Shown: positions 1-6,272 of the stretch, one piece after another | Numbering within the stretch: position 1 is the first letter of the stretch | How the letters are laid out: the number at the start of each line of letters is the position of its first letter | NCBI GenBank assembly: GCA_023386765.1 | Contig: JAEWJD010000074.1 | Coordinates: 1 to 19,362 of the forward strand | Length of the DNA: 19,362 bases | Reading direction: 5' to 3' | Source: Pseudomonadota bacterium | Lineage (GTDB): Bacteria > Pseudomonadota > Gammaproteobacteria > Burkholderiales > Burkholderiaceae_B | Notes under the pieces: model-generated | What the model saw: only the letters and a program-made list of their open reading frames with translations | Told to the model about the DNA's origin: nothing | Database searches by the model: none | Program-made: the position numbers and the translations under genes

Positions 1-611
1 AGTATGAACCGCCGGGTGCGGACACTATGGTCACCCTGGCCGCCTTCGACCTGCGGCGCGAGAACATGCTGACCACCGACCCCAACCCGGATCACATCTG
101 CGGCACGGGCCGCTGCTCGATCCAGGCCGGCGAGGTGCGCAGCAAGGGGATCGAGCTGGAAGCCAAGTCCCAGCCTATCCGTGGCCTGGCGGTGACGGCA
201 GCCTATACCTACCTGGACAACAAATACTCCAAGGCCAATGCCGATCTGGTGGGCTTCAACCTGAAGGGCAAGCGCCAGGCCGGGGTGCCGGAGCACAGCG
301 CGTCGGTATGGGCGCGTTATCAGCTTCAGGACGGGCCGCTGTCGGGCCTCGGCATGGGCGCTGGCGTGCGCTATCTGGGCTCGACCTGGGGCAACTCCGC
401 CAACACCTACAAAGTGCCGTCGGCCACCTTGGTGGACGTGATGATCGACTACGACCTGGGGCGCCTGACGACTTCGCTCAAGGGCATGCAGGTGGCGTTG
501 AACGTTTCCAACCTGTTTGACAAGGAATACGTTGCTTCGTGCCTGAACGACGCATGGTGCTGGTTCGGCTATCAACGCACGGTCAAGGCCAGCCTGCGCT
601 ACCGCTGGTAA
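1..611 (+). CDS. TonB-dependent siderophore receptor, C-terminal part (5' truncated by window)
   Basis: The open frame enters from the left edge (first full codon at 3) and ends with TAA at 609-611, giving about 202 residues. The sequence looks like the last strands of an outer-membrane ferric-siderophore receptor beta-barrel of the FhuA/FoxA type: an early AFDLRRENMLTTDP segment (compare the FhuA-type FDLxxxNxLTTDP), GIELEAKSQPIRGLAV, then the NVSNLFDKEYVASC motif typical of the family, and a final strand ending in an aromatic residue (SLRYRW), as needed for recognition by the BAM machinery. The protein would import a ferric siderophore using TonB energy. The plug domain and TonB box lie outside the window, so the substrate cannot be named. 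The downstream DUF3649-PepSY-DUF3325 genes fit an iron role. The family call is firm; the siderophore specificity is unknown. Confidence 0.95.
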   Translation, partial: YEPPGADTMVTLAAFDLRRENMLTTDPNPDHICGTGRCSIQAGEVRSKGIELEAKSQPIRGLAVTAAYTYLDNKYSKANADLVGFNLKGKRQAGVPEHSASVWARYQLQDGPLSGLGMGAGVRYLGSTWGNSANTYKVPSATLVDVMIDYDLGRLTTSLKGMQVALNVSNLFDKEYVASCLNDAWCWFGYQRTVKASLRYRW

Positions 612-617
612 GCCTGC

Positions 618-647
618 GCCCATCCGGATGCTCGATCCCGGATGGGC
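618..647 (+). terminator. Perfect 10-bp hairpin after the receptor gene (weak or Rho-assisted terminator candidate)
   Basis: GCCCATCCGG at 618-627 is the exact reverse complement of CCGGATGGGC at 638-647, with a 10-nt loop. It starts 7 nt after the receptor stop codon. No T-run follows, so if it terminates it is not a classic intrinsic terminator; it may instead protect the mRNA 3' end. Confidence 0.35.
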
Positions 648-722
648 CATCTTCGGCGCGGGTGGCGCGGGCATGGTCGCGCCCCAGAACGCCCGAGGAC
701 GATGCCTCTATCCAATGCGATT

Positions 723-741
723 AGGAATTATTATAATTTGC
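723..741 (-). promoter_or_regulatory. Candidate Fur box in an AT-rich patch
   Basis: Read on the minus strand, the 19 bases GCAAATTATAATAATTCCT match 12 of 19 positions of the classical Fur consensus (GATAATGATAATCATTATC). The patch is strikingly AT-rich for this genome and contains TATAAT at 732-737 (plus), a perfect -10 hexamer, although no good -35 lies 17 bp upstream. It sits between the siderophore receptor and the DUF3649-PepSY-DUF3325 genes, where iron regulation is expected. The match is by eye only; a chance AT-rich match is possible. Confidence 0.35.
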
Positions 742-749
742 AGGTTTTT

Positions 750-780
750 TTGCCGATACACGGGTATCGGCAATCTTTTT
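750..780 (+). terminator. Intrinsic terminator-like hairpin just before the DUF3649 gene
   Basis: TTGCCGATAC (750-759) pairs perfectly with GTATCGGCAA (764-773) around a 4-nt loop, followed by TCTTTTT (774-780). A T-run (745-751) also precedes the stem. It would end transcripts coming from the receptor gene, but it also lies downstream of the TATAAT/Fur-box patch and only 10 nt before the GTG start at 791, so it could attenuate the next operon. Confidence 0.72.
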
Positions 781-790
781 CTGGACTGAC

Positions 791-1087
791 GTGAAAGCTC
801 CTAATTCCGGCGCGGCGATGCTGCGCTACCGGTTCGCCGTGGCCTCGCGTGCCTTGGCAGCCATCGGTGGTGGCTACGCCCTGGCTTCGGCGGCAGCGGC
901 TTGCCTGGCAGTGTGGTTGCCCATGTCCCGCGTGGATGCGGTGGTGACAGCGCAGATGCTGTCCTTCGTGGTCTATGCCTGCGGGGTGATCTGGGTCTTC
1001 GCCACCTACAGCGCCTGGCGTGCCTGGGGCGGAATCATGGTTCCTACCGTGTTGTTGGCTATGCTGTATTGGGTGGGCGCGAGATGA
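791..1087 (+). CDS. DUF3649-family small membrane protein (iron-uptake associated)
   Basis: A 98-residue hydrophobic protein with about three membrane segments (roughly residues 18-42, 50-72 and 77-96). The pattern RYRxAVASRxLAAIGGGYALAS followed by a conserved LSFVVYAxGVIWVF stretch is what I recognise as the DUF3649 family, small inner-membrane proteins found beside PepSY proteins and TonB siderophore receptors. The start is a GTG at 791; no other start codon occurs in frame back to the stop at 734-736. An internal ATG at 818 (MLRYRF) is an alternative, and neither has a strong Shine-Dalgarno. Its TGA overlaps the ATG of the PepSY gene (ATGA at 1084-1087), indicating translational coupling. 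The molecular function is not known to me; a structural role in an inner-membrane iron-reduction or release complex is an inference. Confidence 0.8.
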   Translation: MKAPNSGAAMLRYRFAVASRALAAIGGGYALASAAAACLAVWLPMSRVDAVVTAQMLSFVVYACGVIWVFATYSAWRAWGGIMVPTVLLAMLYWVGAR

Positions 1088-2739
1088 GTGATGCAGTAGA
1101 AACACTGGCCGTCAGCGCCGCAGCCACGCCGAGGCAAGCCGCCAGGTCCGTGCCGGGCAAGGCGGCACGGCCGGCGCAGGCCGAGGGGCTGCGCCAGGCG
1201 ATGTCCTGGTTGCATACGTGGTCGGGGTTGTTGTTCGGCTGGGTGTTGTTCGCGATGTTCCTGACCGGCACGCTGGCTTTTTTCCGGCCCGAGATCACAC
1301 GCTGGATGCAGCCCGAGATCACGGCCCAGATGGTCCCGCCGGCCAAGGCGGTGGAAACCGCCGAGCGCTATCTCAAGACGCATGCCACCCAGGCGACGCG
1401 TTGGTTCATCAACGTGCCCAGTGAGCGCGAACCCTGGGTCAGCGTGTCGTACCAGATCCCCAATCCGGCGCCGGGCGAGCGCGGCTTCAAGCGTGTCATG
1501 CTGGACCCCGAAACCGGCCAGGAGATCTCGGCGCGCGCCACGCGTGGGGGCGATTTTTTCTACCGTTTTCACTTCGAGCTGGAAGTGGGATATCCGTGGG
1601 GCCGCTGGCTGGCGAGCATCGCCGGCATGTTCATGTTGCTGGCCATCATCAGCGGGGTGATCACGCACAAGAAGATCTTTACCGATTTCTTCACCTTCCG
1701 GCCGCGCAAGGGAGGGCAGCGCGCCTGGATGGACGGGCACAACGTGTTGTCGGTGCTGGGTCTGCCCTTTCACCTGATGATCACTTTCAGCGGTCTGGTG
1801 CTGTTCATGGCCATGCTGATGCCGGCCGGCATCATGGCAGCCTATGACAACGAGCGGGCCTACTTCGACGAACTCTTTCCCTCCTTCGCCGTGACGCCGC
1901 CGCAGAAGACGCCAGCGGCGCTCACGCCGCTCGTGCCGCTGCTGCAGCAGGCCGAGTCGATCTGGGAGGGAGGCAAGGTGGGCCGCATGACGGTCAACCA
2001 CCCTGGCGATGCCGGCGCGATGGTGAGTGTCTCGCGCTCCAACACCGATCGGGTTTCCTATGGGCGCATGGCGCCGGTGCTGACGTTCAACGGGGTCTCG
2101 GGCGAGTTGCTCAAGCGCCACGACGGGGAGGGCGCGGTCGCGGTCACGGCAGGCACCATCGTGGGCCTGCATCTTGGCCTGTATGCCCAGACGGTACTGC
2201 GCTGGTTGTATTTCCTGGTCAGCATGGCTGGCACGGCCATGGTCGCCACCGGCCTGGTGCTCTGGGTGGCCAAGCGGCGCCAGAAGCAGCCCAAGGGCGA
2301 GACGTTCTCGTTGCGTCTGGTCGATGCGCTCAATGCCGGCACCATCGGCGGCGTGTGCCTGGGAGTCGCGGTGTTCTTCCTGCTGAACCGGCTGCTACCG
2401 GTTGACCTCGCCCAGCATGCGCAATGGGAAGTCCGCGGCTTCTTCCTTTCGTGGGCATTCGGATTGGTCTATGCCTTCATCCGCCGCCGCGCCAAATGGC
2501 GCGACCTGATGGCCCTGACGGCAGCCGCCTTTGTGCTGGTGCCGCTGGTCAATGCGCTGAGCTCGCCGCGCCATCTGGGCCAATCCTTGCCGGCCGGTGA
2601 TTGGGTCATGGCGGGCTTTGACCTGAGTTGCGTGGTCACGGGCCTGTTCTTTGCCTGGGTGGCCCGGCGCTGCGCCCGCCGCATGGCTGCACCTGTCCCA
2701 CAACCCCGCCGCGCGCCGCGCGCGGCCATGGAGAGCTGA
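1084..2739 (+). CDS. PepSY-associated TM protein (putative inner-membrane ferric-siderophore reductase)
   Basis: A 551-residue multi-pass membrane protein starting at the ATG that overlaps the DUF3649 stop. The first membrane segment (about 40-66) carries the family motif SWLHTWSGLLFGW with His44, followed by TGTLAFFRPEI. A periplasmic PepSY-like region follows, then the pairs ASIAGMFMLLAIISGVITHKKIF and LPFHLMITFSGLVLFMAML, and further helices near 370-398 (RWLYFLVSMAGTAMVATGLVLW) and in the C-terminal 130 residues, about eight in all. Conserved membrane His residues suggest haem or electron transfer. FpvG of Pseudomonas, also a PepSY protein, takes part in reductive iron release from pyoverdine in the periplasm, so a similar role here is reasonable but inferred. 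It lies in a tight set with DUF3649 (4-bp overlap) and DUF3325 (2-bp gap), downstream of a siderophore receptor gene. Confidence 0.92.
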   Translation: MSDAVETLAVSAAATPRQAARSVPGKAARPAQAEGLRQAMSWLHTWSGLLFGWVLFAMFLTGTLAFFRPEITRWMQPEITAQMVPPAKAVETAERYLKTHATQATRWFINVPSEREPWVSVSYQIPNPAPGERGFKRVMLDPETGQEISARATRGGDFFYRFHFELEVGYPWGRWLASIAGMFMLLAIISGVITHKKIFTDFFTFRPRKGGQRAWMDGHNVLSVLGLPFHLMITFSGLVLFMAMLMPAGIMAAYDNERAYFDELFPSFAVTPPQKTPAALTPLVPLLQQAESIWEGGKVGRMTVNHPGDAGAMVSVSRSNTDRVSYGRMAPVLTFNGVSGELLKRHDGEGAVAVTAGTIVGLHLGLYAQTVLRWLYFLVSMAGTAMVATGLVLWVAKRRQKQPKGETFSLRLVDALNAGTIGGVCLGVAVFFLLNRLLPVDLAQHAQWEVRGFFLSWAFGLVYAFIRRRAKWRDLMALTAAAFVLVPLVNALSSPRHLGQSLPAGDWVMAGFDLSCVVTGLFFAWVARRCARRMAAPVPQPRRAPRAAMES

Positions 2740-2741
2740 GC

Positions 2742-3068
2742 ATGAATCTGATGGCCTTTTTCCTGGCCTTTGGCGGTTTTGCCGCCTTGAGCCTGGCGAT
2801 GGAACGTCATTACGAAGACGCCTTTGACCGCACGCTGTCGCGCCCGCAGCAGCGGGCCTTGCGTGGCCTGGGTTCCGCAGCCCTGGGGTTGTCGCTTTGG
2901 GTTTGCGCGCTGGCCGATGGCTGGTCCTATGGCAGCATCCAGTGGATCGGCCTGCTGACGGCTGCCGGTCTGTTGTTGATCTGGATCCTGACCTATGCGC
3001 CCCGCCTGGCCTGGGGCCTGGGCGGAGCGGCGACCGGCGCTGCCTTGTTGCTGGCTGCCTTCGGTTGA
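2742..3068 (+). CDS. DUF3325-family small membrane protein
   Basis: A 108-residue protein with about four membrane segments (roughly 2-20, 40-60, 66-84 and 87-107). The N-terminal SLAMERHYEDAF segment followed by a LxRLGSAALGLSLWVC-like stretch is typical of DUF3325, a family that accompanies PepSY and DUF3649 proteins in iron-uptake loci. The ATG lies 2 nt after the PepSY stop, with GGAGAG (2729-2734) as Shine-Dalgarno inside the preceding gene, so it is the third gene of one operon. Its function is not established. The family call rests on pattern recognition plus context. Confidence 0.82.
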   Translation: MNLMAFFLAFGGFAALSLAMERHYEDAFDRTLSRPQQRALRGLGSAALGLSLWVCALADGWSYGSIQWIGLLTAAGLLLIWILTYAPRLAWGLGGAATGAALLLAAFG

Positions 3069-3117
3069 CACGTTACACTGCAAACTTGTTCCGTCCCTGC
3101 AGCTTACGTTACGTGCC

Positions 3118-4431
3118 ATGACTACTCGCGTTCTTACTGGTATTACCACCACTGGTACTCCCCACCTCGGCAACTATGCGGGCGCTTTGCGTCCGGCGAT
3201 CCGTGCCAGCACGCAGCCGGGGGCAGACGCCTTCTTTTTCCTGGCGGACTACCATGCGCTGATCAAGTGCGATGATCCGGCGCGCGTGGCCCGTTCGCGC
3301 CTGGAAATCGCCGCGACGTGGCTGGCCGCCGGCCTCGACCCCGAGAAAGTCACCTTCTACCGTCAATCGGATATTCCCGAGACCACGGAGCTGACCTGGC
3401 TGCTGACGTGCGTCACGCCCAAGGGCCTGATGAATCGCGCTCACGCCTACAAGGCCTCGGTGGACCAGAACAATGCCAAGGGCGTGGAGCCCGATGACGG
3501 CGTGACCATGGGCTTGTTCTCCTACCCGGTGTTGATGGCGGCGGACATCCTGCTGTTCAACGCCCACAAAGTGCCGGTCGGACGTGATCAAGTGCAGCAT
3601 CTGGAGATGGCACGCGATATCGCCCAGCGCTTCAATCACCTCTACCAGGGGGATTTCTTCGTGTTGCCGGAGGTGCAGATCGAAGAGGATGTGGCGACCC
3701 TGCCGGGCCTGGACGGGCGCAAGATGTCCAAGAGCTACAACAACACGATTCCGCTGTTCGAGGGCGGTGCCAAGGCCTTGCGCGCGGCGGTTTCACGCAT
3801 CGTGACCGATTCGCGCCAGCCAGGCGAGGCCAAGGATACCGAGGACTCGCATCTGTTCACGATCTACCGTGCGTTTGCGACGCCGGCCCAGACGGCGGCG
3901 CTGCGTGAGCAATTGCAGGCCGGCATGGCCTGGGGCGACGCCAAGAATGCGCTCTATGACGTGCTGGAAGCCATCGTGGCCCCCATGCGCGACAAATACG
4001 ATGCGCTGATGGCCAACCCGGATCAGATCGAAGACATTCTTCAGGCCGGGGCGGTCAAGGCTCGTGAGCATGCCCGTCCCTTGATGGCCCGGCTGCGCGA
4101 TGCCGTCGGCCTGTCGCGCCTGGGGTCGGCACCCGTGGCGGCTGCCGAGAGCAAGAAAACGTCGGCCAAAGGCGCGCGTTTCGTCAGTTTCCGCGAGCAG
4201 GACGGCAGCTTCCGCTTCCGTCTGCTGGCCGCCGACGGCACCGAATTGCTGGTCTCCAAACCGTTTGTCGATCCCAAGGCAGCAGGGACGGTGATCAAGC
4301 AGTTCCCGGAAGGTGAGGGCGGGCGGGCCGACCGCGGCGACGTCACCCGGGCGGGGGGGGGGGGCGCGCAGGCCTGCGCGGGGGTGGATGAAGTCCGCAT
4401 CCGTATGGCGCTGGCCAGCCTGGCGGGCTGA
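3118..4431 (+). CDS. trpS: Tryptophan--tRNA ligase (TrpRS) with C-terminal extension
   Basis: A 437-residue class I aminoacyl-tRNA synthetase that charges tRNA-Trp with tryptophan in the cytoplasm. It shows the HIGH-type signature TGTPHLGNY (His16-Asn19), the GRDQVQH motif (Gly155-His161) and KMSKS at 202-206. The usual TrpRS core ends near residue 338; a further roughly 100 residues follow, including RFVSFREQDGSFRFRLLAADG, which resembles a small DUF1508-like fold (my inference). Extended TrpRS are known in betaproteobacteria; E. coli TrpRS has 334 residues. The ATG at 3118 is chosen because the conserved N-terminus (TRVLTGITTTG) begins there; Shine-Dalgarno is weak. The tail (about 398-420) is very Gly/Arg-rich and encoded by extreme GC with a run of 12 G; reading frame is the same on both sides of it. 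Confidence 0.97.
   Translation: MTTRVLTGITTTGTPHLGNYAGALRPAIRASTQPGADAFFFLADYHALIKCDDPARVARSRLEIAATWLAAGLDPEKVTFYRQSDIPETTELTWLLTCVTPKGLMNRAHAYKASVDQNNAKGVEPDDGVTMGLFSYPVLMAADILLFNAHKVPVGRDQVQHLEMARDIAQRFNHLYQGDFFVLPEVQIEEDVATLPGLDGRKMSKSYNNTIPLFEGGAKALRAAVSRIVTDSRQPGEAKDTEDSHLFTIYRAFATPAQTAALREQLQAGMAWGDAKNALYDVLEAIVAPMRDKYDALMANPDQIEDILQAGAVKAREHARPLMARLRDAVGLSRLGSAPVAAAESKKTSAKGARFVSFREQDGSFRFRLLAADGTELLVSKPFVDPKAAGTVIKQFPEGEGGRADRGDVTRAGGGGAQACAGVDEVRIRMALASLAG
4353..4364 (+). repeat. trpS: Homopolymer run of 12 G inside trpS
   Basis: Twelve consecutive G encode part of Ala412 through Gly416 of TrpRS. Runs this long are rare in coding sequence and are prone to polymerase slippage and to sequencing error. 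Loss or gain of one G would replace the last 20 or so residues; with one G lost the frame would run on to a TGA at 4478-4480. Confidence 0.9.
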
Positions 4432-4453
4432 TCGTCTATCTCCCCGACCCCTG

Positions 4454-4485
4454 ACAGCTGCCCGCGGGCAGCTGTTTTGATTTTT
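4454..4485 (+). terminator. Intrinsic terminator of trpS
   Basis: ACAGCTGCCCG (4454-4464) followed directly by its exact reverse complement (4465-4475) forms a 22-bp perfect palindrome, folding as a 9-bp stem with a CGCG loop. TTTT at 4475-4478 and TTTTT at 4481-4485 follow. It starts 22 nt after the trpS stop and lies before the convergent GST gene. Confidence 0.88.
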
Positions 4486-4503
4486 GGGCGGGTCGCGGCA
4501 TTG

Positions 4504-5127
4504 CTAGGCGCGCGTTTCGGCGGTCCTTGCGAGCAGGCGCGCCGCAGGGCGCGCTTCGATTTCTTGAAGCCAGCGTTGCACGTGCGGGAACGGCCGCAGA
4601 TCCAGCGTCAGTTCGCGCCAGGTGCGCAGCCAGGCAAAAGCCGCGATGTCGGCAATCCCATAGTCGGGCAATGCCAGGTAGGGGGAGACGGCCAGGCGAG
4701 TCTCGACCACTTGGTAGAGCCGCAGGGCCTCATCGCGGTAGCGGCCCAGTGCCTGGGCATTGATACGGTCCGTGCCGTGCAGGAACCACCATAGCTGGCC
4801 CAACATCGGGCCCAGGGAGGCGGCCTGGAAGTACAGCCATTGGCGCTGGGTCAGGCATTGTGCCTCGGTGGCGGGCAGCAGGTGACCGGTCCTGTGGCTC
4901 AGGTACTCCAGGATGGCGCAGGATTCGAAGACGGTCAGCCCGGCGTCGTGGTCCACCAGGACGGGGATCTTGCCATTGGGATTCAACGCAAGGAAGGCCG
5001 GCTGGTGCTGGTCGCCACGTCCCAGGTCGACATCTACCCGCTGGTAATCCAGCCCGGCTTCGGCCAGATAGAGCATGACCTTGTATCCGTTGGGGGTATC
5101 GGCGGTATAGAGGGTGATGGGGGACAT
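4504..5127 (-). CDS. Glutathione S-transferase family protein (YfcG/YghU-like)
   Basis: A 207-residue cytosolic GST. The N-terminal thioredoxin-fold domain (1-80) has LYTADTPNGYKVMLYLAEAGLDY, NPNGKIPVLVD and ESCAILEYLS (Glu68-Ser69, glutathione gamma-glutamyl binding); the all-helical C-terminal domain spans about 88-200. The TPNG segment (Thr11, Asn13), with no Cys or Tyr nucleophile there, resembles the E. coli YfcG/YghU group, which act as disulfide-bond reductases on glutathione disulfide or peroxides; the reaction here is inferred. The start at 5127 is supported by AAGGAA 5 nt upstream on the minus strand. It is transcribed divergently from the E1-fragment gene, and the operator-like element 5151-5187 lies between them, so it may belong to the same MarR regulon. 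Classical substrate unknown. Confidence 0.93.
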   Translation of the reverse strand: MSPITLYTADTPNGYKVMLYLAEAGLDYQRVDVDLGRGDQHQPAFLALNPNGKIPVLVDHDAGLTVFESCAILEYLSHRTGHLLPATEAQCLTQRQWLYFQAASLGPMLGQLWWFLHGTDRINAQALGRYRDEALRLYQVVETRLAVSPYLALPDYGIADIAAFAWLRTWRELTLDLRPFPHVQRWLQEIEARPAARLLARTAETRA

Positions 5128-5150
5128 GGGATTCCTTGTTGGTCATATTA

Positions 5151-5187
5151 ATTGCAAATACAATGATTGCATATGCAATCGTATAGG
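5151..5187. promoter_or_regulatory. Operator-like element A (matches element B at 10401-10437)
   Basis: The element starts with ATTGCAAAT, continues to the perfect 16-bp palindrome GATTGCATATGCAATC (5165-5180) and ends in TATAGG. It aligns without gaps to 10401-10437 with 29 of 37 positions identical, the two conserved cores being ATTGCAAAT and ATGATTGCA plus TGCAA. A TACAAT hexamer (5159-5164) inside it could be the -10 of the rightward gene, and TAATAT on the minus strand (5145-5150) the -10 of the GST gene. TTGC/GCAA palindromes of this size are typical MarR-family operators, and a marR gene lies beside element B. Binding is inferred. Confidence 0.7.
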
Positions 5188-5220
5188 GAGGAATGCGCAC
5201 GATGCAAGTCCTCCGCCAAC

Positions 5221-5225
5221 AGGAG
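5221..5225 (+). promoter_or_regulatory. Shine-Dalgarno deciding the start of the E1-fragment gene
   Basis: AGGAG ends 6 nt before the ATG at 5232, the best spaced site in the leader. An earlier GGAGG (5187-5191) abuts in-frame ATGs at 5193 (1 nt away, too close) and 5202 (10 nt), so 13 or 10 extra residues at the N-terminus remain possible. Confidence 0.55.
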
Positions 5226-5231
5226 TCCGAC

Positions 5232-6272
5232 ATGGAGTCGCAACCGTTTTCGATGCCAGGGGCGCGTACCGCCGCGCTGGCGTGCCTGCAATGGCTGGAG
5301 AGTGAGCCCTTGCGGGGAGAGTGTGCGTCAGTCTCGCCACGGGCTGCGCTGGGGGCGGTGGTACGGGCGTTGCAGCCGGCGCCGCCGCAAGCCGGCCCGG
5401 CCTGGGTGGTGCAGCCGGTCGGGTCCGGGCCGGGCCAGTCCAGCGCCTGGCCCTGGTGGCTGGGTGCCGGGCAGCCGCCCCGGCCCTTGTTGTATCTGTT
5501 GCGTGCCCGCTCGGTTGGCAGCCTGCAGGCCGGTCTGGCGGAAGCGGCCGGTCGGGGCATTTTCTGCAATGAGGCCGGTGCCTACGCCTCGCGTTGGGCA
5601 AGCGGTGTGCAGCCATCGATGCCGCTGTGGTTGGCCGGCCGCCCGGACGGCACCCCCTACGACCCGGCTTCGGGCGCGGAAATGCTGGTGTTGTTGCAGG
5701 CCGCCATCAGGGACCTCTATCTGGACGGTCTTGTGCGTTTTGTCTACCTATCCGCGCACGACCGGGGTGTGGTGGGTGAATGGTTGTCGCCGCGTCAGGC
5801 ACGCCATGCCGTGCTCGGTATGTACCGTCTGCGCGGCCTGGGGCGGGCCCGGCCCGCTTGCCTGCGTCTGCTGGGCGCCGGCGATGCGCTGGCTGAGGTG
5901 CGCCAGGCTGCACGGCTGCTACGGCTGCAGCACGGTCTGGAGGTGGAGGTCTGGAGCTGCCCCAGCTATACCCGGCTTGCCCGTGATGCGGAAGCGGTGG
6001 CGGGCTGGAATCTGCTGCATCCCTTGGCGCGGCCCCGGATCTCCCATCTCGGGCGTTGCCTGGGGCAGGGCGATGCGCCCGTGCTGGCCGTGACGGGTTA
6101 CCACGCCATCGTGGCCGGCCAGATCGGCGCCTATGTGCGCGCGCCCTTTACGGCGCTGGGCTCGGAGGACGGGGCCATCCCGAACCCCGCACCCGATGCC
6201 CGGCGGATCGCCGCAGCCGCCCTGGGCCTGCTGGGCGATCGCGGGGCGGCGGCTTATTCCGGCCGCATCTGA
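5232..6272 (+). CDS. Stand-alone transketolase C-terminal-like protein, related to the C-terminal part of AceE-type E1
   Basis: A 346-residue protein that I align by eye to the E1 paralog at 10523-13195. FCNEAGAYAS (111-120) matches GINESGAIAS (567-576, with catalytic Glu571 matching Glu114); YDPASGAE (143-150) matches YDPTYAYE (658-665); AGWNLLHPLARPRISHL (257-273) matches ERWNLLHPQDEPRVPYV; GYHAIVAGQI matches DYMKIVADQI; and FTALGSEDG matches FVALGTDG. It lacks the whole N-terminal thiamine-diphosphate/Mg domain (residues 1 to about 470 of E1) and the loop with His640, so it cannot be a self-sufficient E1. The frame is intact, which argues against a simple pseudogene. The first 100 residues are Gly/Ala/Pro-rich and not recognised. 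Its promoter region carries element A. Its end overlaps the convergent Bug gene by 19 bp. A regulatory or scaffold partner of the E1 paralog is one hypothesis; ATG 5193 or 5202 are alternative starts. Confidence 0.82.
   Translation: MESQPFSMPGARTAALACLQWLESEPLRGECASVSPRAALGAVVRALQPAPPQAGPAWVVQPVGSGPGQSSAWPWWLGAGQPPRPLLYLLRARSVGSLQAGLAEAAGRGIFCNEAGAYASRWASGVQPSMPLWLAGRPDGTPYDPASGAEMLVLLQAAIRDLYLDGLVRFVYLSAHDRGVVGEWLSPRQARHAVLGMYRLRGLGRARPACLRLLGAGDALAEVRQAARLLRLQHGLEVEVWSCPSYTRLARDAEAVAGWNLLHPLARPRISHLGRCLGQGDAPVLAVTGYHAIVAGQIGAYVRAPFTALGSEDGAIPNPAPDARRIAAAALGLLGDRGAAAYSGRI

Noticed and set aside
3065..3070. TTGACA, a perfect -35 hexamer, upstream of trpS
   Set aside because: No acceptable -10 lies 16-18 bp downstream (the bases there read GTTCCG), and the nearby TACACT is only 3 bp away. 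It overlaps the DUF3325 stop codon and may be chance.
4312..4431. Possible frameshift that breaks trpS at the 12-G run
   Set aside because: The sequence upstream and the plausible C-terminal helix downstream (VDEVRIRMALASLAG) are in the same frame, so there is no net shift in this sequence; only the middle of the tail looks unusual.
5232..6272. Reading the E1-like fragment gene as a degraded pseudogene
   Set aside because: The frame is open for more than 1 kb with a good ribosome site, conserved blocks in order, and a preserved promoter element. Lack of the N-terminal domain looks like a defined architecture, not random decay, though evolutionary rate was not tested.
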